Positions 1-9,055 of a stretch of DNA of 45,604 nt are shown in pieces; position 1 is the stretch's first letter, and each line of letters starts with the position of its first letter. The notes beneath the pieces were generated by a model. It worked only from the letters and a program-made list of their open reading frames with translations, did no database searches and was not told the DNA's origin. Both the position numbers and the translations under genes were made by a program. Source of the stretch: an uncultured Actinobacillus sp. (GTDB lineage Bacteria; Pseudomonadota; Gammaproteobacteria; Enterobacterales; Pasteurellaceae); the NCBI RefSeq assembly GCF_945915845.1, contig NZ_CAMEFX010000015.1, forward strand, positions 1 through 45,604, in the 5' to 3' direction.

Positions 1-3000
1 TTAGAATTGACTTTCGATTTACTGTAACTTCCGCCTGCTGAGAAGCCATAGCCGATGGTAGCTGAGCCTGATATGCTTTCCTGCTTACCGTCATATTTCG
101 CGGTGTCTTGTAAACTCTCGATATTTAAGTTTTCCGCACTGACTTCAACCCGTTTACCGATCACTTGTGAGCCGATGATATTGGTATCCTTGCCACTTTC
201 AATCGTCGTTTGACTATTTTTATCGCCTACTTGGCTTGCTACCCACGCTTGACTTTCGCCGTTGCCATAGCCTTTCGCTACGTTACCACCAACCGTTAAA
301 CCTGCCGCAATACCTTTGCCTAGCTGAATGCCAACACCAATATTAAAACCCGATGATTTATTTTTACTCCGCTCAAGATGGTTTTCATCCACTGCTTGAA
401 TATTAATATCGCCATCTGCTTTTAAATGCGTACCAGCCTGACCCGAGACATCAGAACCTAAAATATCAATGTTTGACTGTTCGCTCAGCCCGGTAGCAAC
501 AATATTGACTTTTCCGCCTGCATTGACCGCACTTTTTGCTACTGTATTACCTTCGGTATGCTGCGTTTGAACCGTTTTTTGTTGACCGTAAGTAATACTC
601 ACGCCTATAGCACCACCTGTAGTAGAGCCATTTGATATAGCATCCGCAATGCCTTTAAGTTGTTCTGCTGTGCGTACGGCATCAAAAACAGTGTTAGCTG
701 TTGCCATAGCATTAATGCGATTATTTTTACTGCTACCTATTGTTTTAGCAGATTTTAAGGTTGAATCTGCCGCTTGAATTGCCGAAACTACGGCGCCAGT
801 TAAAGCAATGGTGACGCCTTTCTGCTCCATCGTATATTTATAATTACTCTCATAATCCGAATGTGCCGCGGTGATGTTGGCTGATTTGGCAAGAATATCA
901 ACATCGCCATTGACCGCGGTGACAACGCTACCTGTTTGCTGGTAATGATTATCCGCGTGAAGAACCGTATCACCTTTTAAGCTCCCCACTTGGCTACTTG
1001 CCGCGCTTTCTTGCGTGCGGTCTTGTTCTACTTTTTCTTTTTTCGAGCCTACACTAAAACCAAATCCACCACTGCCCATTAAGCCTGATTTGCTCCTTTT
1101 CTCAAAATCTTCTTCAAAAACACGATTTTCCGCTGCTTGAATGCTGATATTTTTTGCCTTAGCAACAAGATGGTTTTCTGCTACTACATTTGAACCCTGA
1201 ACACTCACATTGCCGTTATTGGCTTGTAATACGACATTGTTACCATCAATGGCAGAGCCTTGCGCGCTATCATAACGGTGGTCATGTTTAGTCACCGAGG
1301 TGATAGTTTGCAAGGTGCCGTGGTGGGTGCTTTTTGCGCCGAAAGAGAGTTGCTCTTGGTTGCGGCCTTCTTGGATTTGTACATCGCCATTTGTTGAGCT
1401 AAGGGTAACCGTACCGTTGTCACTGTGTATGCCGGCTTGACGAAGTGCGGTGAGGTTTTCGCTTAGAATGTTCACGTCATTTTTTGCCGTCAGTTGACTG
1501 CCCACTTCTTGGGTTTGGTCTAGGCGATAATAGTTATCCCCATCTCCATTATAATGTTGTTTGTTGTGGGTGGTGACTATGCCAAGTTCAACCTGATTGC
1601 CTTGAATATGAATGATATCAGCGCTGAGATTGGCGGCTTTGACAGTGACATCTTTCGGGCTGTAAATCGTTAATTTTCCGCCGGCATGAATGTCCGCTTG
1701 GCGGTCGATAGCGGTATGCGCAAAGGCATTTCCTGAACTATCCGTATTCGCGCTGCGGCTTGTTTGACTGGCGATGTCCACACCTTGACCAGCAAGCAAT
1801 GTAGCAGAATTCAAGGCTTGAATTTTACCGCCGAGATTGACTAATCGTTGCTCTACATTCAAATTAACCGTGTCGCCTAATACCACTCCATAATTTTGGA
1901 TGTTTTTCGCGGAAAGTGCGGTGAGATTTCCTCCTGCAACGGTACCGCTATTTTGAATATCGCCGTTGATGTTACCAACAATCTCGCGTGCCGAAATTAA
2001 TGCGCCTTGTGGGGTGACATCCAGATTGCGCGCCACAAGATACACTTGCGGTGTTAAGACTGTTAAGGTTTTGCCGCTTGGTAAGCGCACTTCTTTGTTC
2101 ACAAACCATACCATATCCGAAGTGAGTTCCGCCATTTGTTGTGCGGTTAATCCCACGCCAAGGCTAAGATTAAATTTATTGGCATAATAAATTCCACTAT
2201 CCATCAAGGCTTTGTATTGTTCGAAGTCCGAGCTGTAGTTATCTAAAAAACGGCGTCCTGTGAGCTGGTTGATTTGTTCATTGACCAAGCGTTGTTCATA
2301 AAAACCGTCCCCCAAGCGTTTTTGGACATAGTTATGATCGTGACGCAGGGCGTTAAACATATAGTCTGAACTTAACCATTGTTTGCGGTCGGTAAATGTT
2401 GGATCGGTTTCCACTAAATAGCCGTTTGGTGCATCAGGGTTAATTTTATACAGGCTAGCTTGCGGTAGCCTTATATCGGCTAAATGGGTTTTAATCACAG
2501 GCTGCATATTCTGATCTAAATTGGCAGGGTGAAGCGCTGAAACTTGTCCGGAAATAACCGCACTTGGCGTTGATTGTTGAGCGATTTGGGTGTTAGTGCC
2601 TGTGATTTCAGTACCGATTTCATTTAACACTTTTTTAAAGGCGAAATGCTGTGTCGGATGAACGTCATTGATTTCGCCCTCTCCTGTGCCATAAACCGCC
2701 CAACGTTTTTTACCTCGCGCACCATAGCGATGACGCTCTTTTCCAAAACCGGCCCATTTACCCGTATCAGTAATATCAATGGTGCCCCAAATATCAATAT
2801 TTTTTAAGGTAATATTGCCCGCTGTTAAATTCGTATTATTTTCGTTGCGTGTAAAAATACTATCGCCCAATAAGAGGGTTTTACCGACAGAAAGGTTAGA
2901 GACATTATTTTCTAAGTCTGCACCTGAAAGCGATAAATTTCCCCCAATCAAAATATTAGCAGGATCACGATATTCAATGGTGCTGGTGACGGTGTGGCGA

Positions 3001-5945
3001 TTATAATCCCAAGTCATCCAATAACGGGATGCAATTCTCGTACCGTTGTTCAAAATAAAGTAAGAGTTAGAATCGCTTCTACTATTATTTTTCAAATCAA
3101 AACGACCTTCACCGCCATCTTTATTGAGTAAAGCATAACGTTTTGAACGATTTGCCGGCGCATATTCAATAATATGCTCATCGGTGTGATATTCACCGAG
3201 TTTTAAATAAAGATCGTGATTTAATAACCGTTGGGTTTTAATATCCCCATTCCCCAAAGCTTCAAAGGTTGCACTGCCGTTATCGATGAATTTTGCATAG
3301 CCTTTCGCTTGGTTATTTTCGTCTAACTGTCCACCAATAGCTATATCGCCAAGGCTGAAAATAAGGCTATGATCTCGATTGACTAAGGTGCCTACACCTA
3401 AATCTAGGCGATTTCGTGCGGCAATGGTGGCGGATTTTTCATCTTGATTGAGATTGTTAAGACTTTCTGCTTGGATGGCTAAATGATCGCCGTAAATTCG
3501 ACCGGTGCCTAAATTATCTAATGTACGCGTTTTGATGATATTTTCCTGACCATCTAACAGCCCATAGTTGGTAAGCGTTGCGGCATTGAGCAAGGTACGG
3601 TTTGATGAAATCTCTGCATGAGCAGGATTGAGAATATGATTCGCCGTAAAAGCGGCTTGGTTGCCAACGACTTGCTTGACGTTGTTGGTGAAATTGCCTT
3701 GTGTGCTAAACGTCAGATTATTCCCCACGTCAAAGGCTTGGTTTAAGGTAAAACTGTCTTTTAAATCAATGGATAAATTGCCCGCAGTTTTTATTGTGCC
3801 TTCTGTCTCTAAGCCTTTCGCTGTTAAATCAATCGTATTTTGCCCCTGAATCAATCCATTTTGGTTATTTACCATCAGATTACCATTGTTTTTGATATAA
3901 ATGGCGTTTGCTGATAACAGTTCACCCTGTTGGTTATTAATACGTTGGCTCGCGGTAATGGCGGCGGTGTCTGCGCTATAAATTCCACCCTGTTGATTAT
4001 TTAAAATTGCCGTTTGGAGAGTCAAATTCCCTAACGCTACAATGCCTTTATCTTGTGCTTCGGTTAAGGTTTGTTGGTTGGATAGCCTTTGTCCTTGCGT
4101 ATTAATATTGATGTTTTGATAAGATTGAATGAGCCCTGCTTCGTTGACCAATTCGCCTGACGTCAGACGCAAATCTTGTTTTGATGCGAGTATACCTTGC
4201 GTGGAATCCACTTTTCCGTTGTTTGCATGAATCGTCAGTTGACCTTCAGCAACAAAACGTCCTTGTTGGTTGTTGAACCCCGTGGCATTCACCGTTAAAT
4301 CTCCTTGGGTTTTAACTGTGCTATTTTGCGTTTGCAGTGTTTTCGGGGTGGTGAGCGTTAAATCACGGTGGGCAATAATCGTGGCGTTGTTTGCTTGGAT
4401 GTCGCCTTGTGTCGCAGAAATGTCGATAAAATTCGCCGCACTTTGGCTTTGGTTTAGATTGATGTCGGTCGCATTGACCTGAATTTTTCCCGAAGCTAAA
4501 TTTTTGCCTTGCAGGGTGGTTTTGCCTGTGGTGGTGACGGTGAGATTTTTGCCTTGTGTTGACGCTGTTTCAAGGGTTCGTGTTTCGCCATTGGGTATGT
4601 CTTTAGTCTCTACGCCGGCGGCAATCAAGGATGATGTTGATGCGGTAACAGTAGGGGCTTTGTAATGAATATTGCCTTTGGCGATGGTTTCACCTTGCTG
4701 GTGAATTTTTTGATTTGCCGTTTGATGAATATTGCCGTTACGTGCCACAACAGAGCCATGTTGTTGAATATCCGCTTGGGTGCTCAGTTGAATATCTTGC
4801 TCACTGTTTTCGATTTTGCCTGTGTTTTCAATGCCTTGTTTGCCGGTGAGTTGAATATTTTGGTTGGCATTGACCGTGCCTTTATTGACAATACGCCCTT
4901 GGCTGTCGATATGCACTTCGCCGGCACTTGCCCCAATATGCCCCGCATTGCGTACACCTAAACCCTGTTCGGTGCCGATAAGGTAAATTTTGCCCGCATA
5001 CATACCGCCTAATTCGCTCATGTCCACGGCGTATTTTTCGGGCTGAGGGGTTGAATTTGTAGCGGGTTTGGTGTGAATAATTTTGAGATGGTCATCGTCA
5101 TTGGGTGTTGCGGCAGTTTCACTGCGTTGAATTTGGTTTTCGCCGGTGATGACGGTCAGTTTTTTGTTTGACCAAATGCCGGCGTTGATTTCCGCTTCGC
5201 GTGCAAGGATTTCGGTATAATTCACGCGACTGTTGTCCAAGCCTTTGCCTGACACTTTCACCTTGCCTTTTTCTACGTCAAAGCCGGTGACTTGACCATT
5301 TTGGATTTGCGGTTTGCCTGTGGTTAAGGTGGTGCGCCCTGAGTTAATCACGCCACAACCATCACAATGAATACCGTTAGGGTTGGCAATAATCACATCC
5401 GCTTTTTTGCCTGCCACTTCCACATAGCCGCGCAATTGGCTTGGGTTGGCGGCATTCACTTCATTTAAAATTACCCGCGCTTCACCACGCGCCAAATAAG
5501 GATTGCCCGCCACCAAACCGCCTTGCCGGGTTTGCACGGTGGTGCGGCTGTTGTTTAAAATCGCGCCTTTTTCCGCTACATCAAATTGGGCATATTTATT
5601 GTGAGAAAGCCCCTTGCTGTTTGGGGTTTGGATATTCACTTGCGGAATGCCGTTAGCCGTAGAAAGAACAATAGGCTGCTGATTGACCGGCGCAGTTTTA
5701 TCTGCACGGATTTCAAGGTTGGCAAACGCAGGTTGGGACGCAATAAAAGACACCAAGCCTAAAGCACAAAACAAACGAAAACTTAAAGAAGACAACGACA
5801 AAACTGAACAAAAACGCACCGCGCTTTTTACTGCATCCCCATCTCCAGCCGGTGATGATTTATCTGCGGTTTTCGCTAATTCCGAGGTCACCACCAAACG
5901 CGACAAGGTACGGTTGAAAATAACGCGGAATTTGGTTTTGTTCAT
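1..5945 (-). CDS. Giant filamentous haemagglutinin / CdiA-like exoprotein, N-terminal part (3' end outside window)
   Basis: This reading frame is open from the ATG at 5945 to the window edge (at least 1981 codons). The N-terminus begins MNKTKFRVIFNRTLSRLVVT, the extended signal peptide region typical of two-partner secretion (TpsA) proteins, followed by a second hydrophobic segment ending near AFA. The TPS domain follows, with the NPNGI motif at about residue 187 next to a CDGCG pair. Then comes a long beta-helix region rich in imperfect 20-22 residue repeats (LNNQQG, INNQQG). The part near the window edge has GSLKGDTVLHADNHYQQTGS-like and DVDILAKSANI motifs, as in the haemagglutinin-repeat/FHA-2 part of CdiA. 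SD AGAGG lies 6 bases before ATG. It is exported to the cell surface through a TpsB partner that is not in this window. Adhesin or contact-dependent inhibition toxin cannot be decided, because the C-terminus is missing. Confidence 0.93.
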   Translation of the reverse strand, partial: MNKTKFRVIFNRTLSRLVVTSELAKTADKSSPAGDGDAVKSAVRFCSVLSLSSLSFRLFCALGLVSFIASQPAFANLEIRADKTAPVNQQPIVLSTANGIPQVNIQTPNSKGLSHNKYAQFDVAEKGAILNNSRTTVQTRQGGLVAGNPYLARGEARVILNEVNAANPSQLRGYVEVAGKKADVIIANPNGIHCDGCGVINSGRTTLTTGKPQIQNGQVTGFDVEKGKVKVSGKGLDNSRVNYTEILAREAEINAGIWSNKKLTVITGENQIQRSETAATPNDDDHLKIIHTKPATNSTPQPEKYAVDMSELGGMYAGKIYLIGTEQGLGVRNAGHIGASAGEVHIDSQGRIVNKGTVNANQNIQLTGKQGIENTGKIENSEQDIQLSTQADIQQHGSVVARNGNIHQTANQKIHQQGETIAKGNIHYKAPTVTASTSSLIAAGVETKDIPNGETRTLETASTQGKNLTVTTTGKTTLQGKNLASGKIQVNATDINLNQSQSAANFIDISATQGDIQANNATIIAHRDLTLTTPKTLQTQNSTVKTQGDLTVNATGFNNQQGRFVAEGQLTIHANNGKVDSTQGILASKQDLRLTSGELVNEAGLIQSYQNININTQGQRLSNQQTLTEAQDKGIVALGNLTLQTAILNNQQGGIYSADTAAITASQRINNQQGELLSANAIYIKNNGNLMVNNQNGLIQGQNTIDLTAKGLETEGTIKTAGNLSIDLKDSFTLNQAFDVGNNLTFSTQGNFTNNVKQVVGNQAAFTANHILNPAHAEISSNRTLLNAATLTNYGLLDGQENIIKTRTLDNLGTGRIYGDHLAIQAESLNNLNQDEKSATIAARNRLDLGVGTLVNRDHSLIFSLGDIAIGGQLDENNQAKGYAKFIDNGSATFEALGNGDIKTQRLLNHDLYLKLGEYHTDEHIIEYAPANRSKRYALLNKDGGEGRFDLKNNSRSDSNSYFILNNGTRIASRYWMTWDYNRHTVTSTIEYRDPANILIGGNLSLSGADLENNVSNLSVGKTLLLGDSIFTRNENNTNLTAGNITLKNIDIWGTIDITDTGKWAGFGKERHRYGARGKKRWAVYGTGEGEINDVHPTQHFAFKKVLNEIGTEITGTNTQIAQQSTPSAVISGQVSALHPANLDQNMQPVIKTHLADIRLPQASLYKINPDAPNGYLVETDPTFTDRKQWLSSDYMFNALRHDHNYVQKRLGDGFYEQRLVNEQINQLTGRRFLDNYSSDFEQYKALMDSGIYYANKFNLSLGVGLTAQQMAELTSDMVWFVNKEVRLPSGKTLTVLTPQVYLVARNLDVTPQGALISAREIVGNINGDIQNSGTVAGGNLTALSAKNIQNYGVVLGDTVNLNVEQRLVNLGGKIQALNSATLLAGQGVDIASQTSRSANTDSSGNAFAHTAIDRQADIHAGGKLTIYSPKDVTVKAANLSADIIHIQGNQVELGIVTTHNKQHYNGDGDNYYRLDQTQEVGSQLTAKNDVNILSENLTALRQAGIHSDNGTVTLSSTNGDVQIQEGRNQEQLSFGAKSTHHGTLQTITSVTKHDHRYDSAQGSAIDGNNVVLQANNGNVSVQGSNVVAENHLVAKAKNISIQAAENRVFEEDFEKRSKSGLMGSGGFGFSVGSKKEKVEQDRTQESAASSQVGSLKGDTVLHADNHYQQTGSVVTAVNGDVDILAKSANITAAHSDYESNYKYTMEQKGVTIALTGAVVSAIQAADSTLKSAKTIGSSKNNRINAMATANTVFDAVRTAEQLKGIADAISNGSTTGGAIGVSITYGQQKTVQTQHTEGNTVAKSAVNAGGKVNIVATGLSEQSNIDILGSDVSGQAGTHLKADGDINIQAVDENHLERSKNKSSGFNIGVGIQLGKGIAAGLTVGGNVAKGYGNGESQAWVASQVGDKNSQTTIESGKDTNIIGSQVIGKRVEVSAENLNIESLQDTAKYDGKQESISGSATIGYGFSAGGSYSKSKVNS

Positions 5946-5962
5946 GGTTAACCTCTAGTCAA

Positions 5963-5991
5963 TTTATAAATGATAAATCGCGTGATGGCAA
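5963..5991 (-). promoter_or_regulatory. Candidate promoter of the exoprotein gene
   Basis: On the minus strand TTGCCA (5991-5986) and TATAAA (5968-5963) are separated by 17 bases, a good sigma-70 pair. The predicted start near 5956 leaves a leader of only about 11 bases, which just includes the AGAGG ribosome site. The -35 lies inside the hairpin at 5980-6003. Prediction only. Confidence 0.4.
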
Positions 5992-6003
5992 AAACCATCA
6001 CGC
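5980..6003. terminator. Hairpin after sucA, possible weak terminator
   Basis: A perfect 9-bp stem (GCGTGATGG / CCATCACGC) with a 6-base loop starts 4 bases after the sucA stop codon. On the minus strand it is followed by GATTTATCATTT, which is only moderately T-rich. It may end sucA transcription weakly or allow read-through into the exoprotein gene. Confidence 0.45.
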
Positions 6004-6007
6004 ATAC

Positions 6008-8815
6008 TTAAAATGCTAAGTTTAATGCGGTTGTCACTAACTCACGTTGCTGTTCGTTATGCAATGCCATATAGCCGGCAGCAGGGGATGCGGATGCCGG
6101 TCGTCCTACATAACGTAGCGTGGCGTCTTTTGGTAAATCCGCGCGGAAGTTGTGTTGGCTACAATACCAAGCACCTTGGTTTAAAGGTTCTTCTTGGCAC
6201 CAAATAAAATCAGTCACTTGCTCAAACTTCGCTAAAATTGAGCGCACTTCTTCATGTGGATACGGATAAAGTTGCTCAATACGAATAATCGCTACGTCAG
6301 TTTGTTCATTTTTGCGGCGTTGTTCTAATAAATCATAATAAACTTTACCCGAACAAAGCACGACGCGTTTTACCCCTTTTGGATCGATAGGATCAATTTC
6401 ATCAATCACATGTTGGAAATGCCCATTAATCAAGTCATCCATACTCGATTGAACTAACGGATGACGTAATAAGGATTTTGGCGTAATCACAATTAACGGA
6501 CGGCGTTCTGAACAAAGCATTTGACGGCGCAATAAATGATAAATTTGTGCCGGTGTTGAGGGCACACAAACTTTCATATTTTGTTGCGCACAAAGCTGCA
6601 AATAACGTTCTAAACGTGCAGAGGAATGCTCCGGACCTTGACCTTCATAACCGTGCGGTAGCAACATCACCAAGCCACACATTCTGCCCCATTTTTGTTC
6701 ACCGGAGCTGATAAATTGGTCAATTACCACTTGCGCGCCATTAGCGAAATCCCCAAACTGGGCTTCCCAAATGGTTAAGGTATTCGGGTCTGTTGCGGCA
6801 TAGCCATATTCAAAGGCAAGTACGGCTTCTTCCGATAACACCGAATCCCACACTTCAAAACGCCCTTGATTAGGGTGTAAATTACAAAGGGGAATATAAG
6901 CCTTGCGTTGTTCTTGATTATGTAAAACCGCTTGACGGTGGAAGAACGTTCCGCGTCCTGAATCTTCTCCAGAGATACGAATTGGATGACCATCATCCAG
7001 TAAGGTCGCATAAGCCATCATTTCAGCCGCGCCCCAGTCAAATAATTTTTCTCCTTGCGCCATTAATTTACGATCTTCGTAAACTTTAGCAACCCGTGGG
7101 TGAATGGGGTGATTTTCCGGGTATTCGCAGGCCTTAAGGGCTAATTCTTTAAACCGTTTTTCATCATATTTAACACCAAAATTGCACACATTCTCACCAA
7201 GGAATTTATACCATTGTGCGGTTGACGGATCCGTTTCACGCCATTCATCCACGACACAATCTCCTTGATCTAGGGCATCACGGTATTGATTCATTAACTC
7301 TAAGGCTTCGCCTTCTGTTATTACCCCATTTTCCACCAAACGATCCGCATAAACTTTGCGTGGCGTTGGGTGTTTTTTGATGAGCTTATACATCACAGGT
7401 TGGGTGGCCAAAGGTTCATCTGCTTCATTATGACCGTGGCGGCGATAGGAGACTAAATCAATGAAAATATCACGTTTAAATTTTGTGCGGAATTCCACGG
7501 CAATACGCGCTGCATAAGCAATAGCTTCAGGATCATCACCATTCACGTGAATCACCGGTGCTTCGATCATTTTAGCAATATCCGTACAATATTCCGTTGA
7601 ACGTGTATCTTTCGTATTAGAAGTCGTAAAACCGATTTGGTTATTAATCACCACACGAATCGTTCCACCCACGCCATAACCACGAGTGCTGGACAGATTA
7701 AGGGTTTCTTGTACAACGCCTTGCCCAATCACTGCACTGTCACCGTGAACGGTAATCGGCATCACTTTATTGCGTTCCGTATCATTCAAGCGTTTTTGAC
7801 GCGCGCGTACAGAACCAATGACTACAGGGCTGACAATTTCTAAATGGGAAGGATTAAAGGCAAGGGCTAAATGTACCGCACCGCCATCCGTCATAAAATC
7901 AGAAGAATAACCTTGATGATACTTCACATCCCCAGTGCGATTGCCCGAATGTTTGCCTGCAAATTCATCAAATAAATCCACCGGTTTTTTCCCGAGAACA
8001 TTCACCAGCATATTCAAGCGTCCACGGTGTGCCATACCAAACACCATTTCTTTCACGCCATTTTTGCCGGCATGACGGATAATTTCTTTCATTAATACAA
8101 TATAGCCATCGCTGCCTTCTAACGAGAAACGTTTTGCGCCAGGGAATTTTGCCCCAAGATAGCGTTCCAAGCCATCTGCGGCAGTTAATTCTTTTAAGAA
8201 TGTCAACTGTTCATCACGCGTAAAGAGCGGTCGGTTTAAGAGATTTTCGGCTTGACTTTGTAACCAGGTACGCGCCTCTAAATCATTGACGTGCATAAAT
8301 TCAAAGCCAAGCGTACCACAATAGGTTTGTTTTAGATTATTCGCCAGTTCACGTAAAGTAATTTTATCACGGCTATACACATAACCACCGATATCAAACA
8401 CTTGATCCAGATCCGCATCGGTAAATCCATAGAATTTATAATCTAAAGTCGGGGACGGCATACGTTCCCATAGGTTTAATGGGTCTAAATTGGCATCTAA
8501 ATGTCCGCGGTTTCGGTGACCATTGACCCACTGCAATACTTTCACCAAGCGTTCACTACCTTTTGAATTGACTTCCCCCACATTTGTTTGCGAATTATCG
8601 CGAGCAAGGCGTTTGAAATAGTCACGGACTTGAGAGTGCGCTTGCTCTGGCGCAGAAAGAGCGGTAGGTTTTGGAAGAGAATCAAAAGTTTGACGCCAAC
8701 TTGGCTCAACGCTTTCAGGATTTTTGAGATACTCTTCGTATAAATCCTCAATATAAGACTGGTTTGCACCATTCAAAGCCATTTGTTCTAGCCAATGTTG
8801 AAATGTATTTTGCAT
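6008..8815 (-). CDS. sucA: 2-oxoglutarate dehydrogenase E1 component
   Basis: This is the thiamine diphosphate-dependent E1 subunit of the 2-oxoglutarate dehydrogenase complex. It decarboxylates 2-oxoglutarate and passes the succinyl group to the lipoyl E2 (SucB). Visible family motifs are MAHRGRLNML at about residue 260, the ThDP/Mg HGDSAVIGQG at about 356, NNQIGFTTS near 388, and the C-terminal pyrimidine-binding half (GHGYEGQGPEHSSARLER-like segment). The start is the ATG at 8815: it has AGGAG six bases upstream and gives 935 residues, starting MQNTFQHWLEQ like relatives. An in-frame ATG at 8860 would add 15 residues that match nothing expected. The partner sucB, normally the next gene, is absent: the exoprotein gene lies there instead. 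Assignment is firm. Confidence 0.97.
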   Translation of the reverse strand: MQNTFQHWLEQMALNGANQSYIEDLYEEYLKNPESVEPSWRQTFDSLPKPTALSAPEQAHSQVRDYFKRLARDNSQTNVGEVNSKGSERLVKVLQWVNGHRNRGHLDANLDPLNLWERMPSPTLDYKFYGFTDADLDQVFDIGGYVYSRDKITLRELANNLKQTYCGTLGFEFMHVNDLEARTWLQSQAENLLNRPLFTRDEQLTFLKELTAADGLERYLGAKFPGAKRFSLEGSDGYIVLMKEIIRHAGKNGVKEMVFGMAHRGRLNMLVNVLGKKPVDLFDEFAGKHSGNRTGDVKYHQGYSSDFMTDGGAVHLALAFNPSHLEIVSPVVIGSVRARQKRLNDTERNKVMPITVHGDSAVIGQGVVQETLNLSSTRGYGVGGTIRVVINNQIGFTTSNTKDTRSTEYCTDIAKMIEAPVIHVNGDDPEAIAYAARIAVEFRTKFKRDIFIDLVSYRRHGHNEADEPLATQPVMYKLIKKHPTPRKVYADRLVENGVITEGEALELMNQYRDALDQGDCVVDEWRETDPSTAQWYKFLGENVCNFGVKYDEKRFKELALKACEYPENHPIHPRVAKVYEDRKLMAQGEKLFDWGAAEMMAYATLLDDGHPIRISGEDSGRGTFFHRQAVLHNQEQRKAYIPLCNLHPNQGRFEVWDSVLSEEAVLAFEYGYAATDPNTLTIWEAQFGDFANGAQVVIDQFISSGEQKWGRMCGLVMLLPHGYEGQGPEHSSARLERYLQLCAQQNMKVCVPSTPAQIYHLLRRQMLCSERRPLIVITPKSLLRHPLVQSSMDDLINGHFQHVIDEIDPIDPKGVKRVVLCSGKVYYDLLEQRRKNEQTDVAIIRIEQLYPYPHEEVRSILAKFEQVTDFIWCQEEPLNQGAWYCSQHNFRADLPKDATLRYVGRPASASPAAGYMALHNEQQRELVTTALNLAF

Positions 8816-8839
8816 AGTATCTCCTGTGGTTTGCACTTT

Positions 8840-8908
8840 TAGGATCTGTTTATCTTTCAATAAAAGGCGGCGACGGAGATTATTTTTTTGAAAGATAAAT
8901 AGACCCTA
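8840..8908 (-). repeat. 21-bp inverted repeat in the sucA leader
   Basis: The arms 8840-8860 and 8888-8908 are complementary at 19 of 21 positions, with an uninterrupted 12-bp core (TTTATCTTTCAA / TTGAAAGATAAA). The loop is 27 bases. If sucA transcription starts near 8905, the 5' end of the mRNA would fold into this hairpin, ending about 14 bases before the SD at 8821-8825. It could be a leader control structure or the ends of a small mobile element (MITE); no target duplication is evident. Confidence 0.7.
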
Positions 8909-8911
8909 GGC

Positions 8912-8917
8912 ATTATA
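8912..8917 (-). promoter_or_regulatory. Candidate -10 box of the sucA promoter
   Basis: A perfect TATAAT on the minus strand lies in the sucA leader. No good -35 hexamer is found 16-18 bases upstream, as expected of an activator-dependent promoter. The predicted start near 8905 is about 61 bases from the centre of the CRP-like site at 8959-8974. Confidence 0.5.
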
Positions 8918-8958
8918 CAAAAATTTTTTTAATTCACGGCACTTTTATTGGGAAATAT

Positions 8959-8974
8959 TTTGAAGTACGTCACA
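8959..8974. promoter_or_regulatory. CRP-like site between sucA and the dicarboxylate transporter
   Basis: The sequence TTTGA-N6-TCACA matches the CRP consensus TGTGA-N6-TCACA at 9 of 10 half-site positions. It lies between two divergent genes for C4-dicarboxylate/TCA metabolism, a usual CRP target class, at about -60 from both predicted start sites. The site is seen; its use is inferred. Confidence 0.55.
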
Positions 8975-8991
8975 AAATCGTAAAAAAGATG

Positions 8992-9019
8992 TTGAACTAT
9001 TGTTAAAAAAAGCTAATGT
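8992..9019 (+). promoter_or_regulatory. Candidate promoter of the dicarboxylate transporter gene
   Basis: TTGAAC (8992-8997) and TAATGT (9014-9019) are separated by 16 bases, giving a predicted start near 9026. The weak -10 fits activation by CRP from the upstream site. Confidence 0.35.
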
Positions 9020-9055
9020 GAGAACATACGAAGTAGTGTAAACAAGGAGCAACGT

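Noticed and set aside
1966-5958. Several plus-strand open frames of 60-100 codons
   Set aside because: They lie opposite the single minus-strand exoprotein frame, which is open throughout and has clear motifs. None has an SD or family likeness.
8816-8860. Upstream in-frame start of sucA
   Set aside because: The extra 15 residues lie in the leader inverted repeat, lack an SD, and exceed the usual 935 residues.
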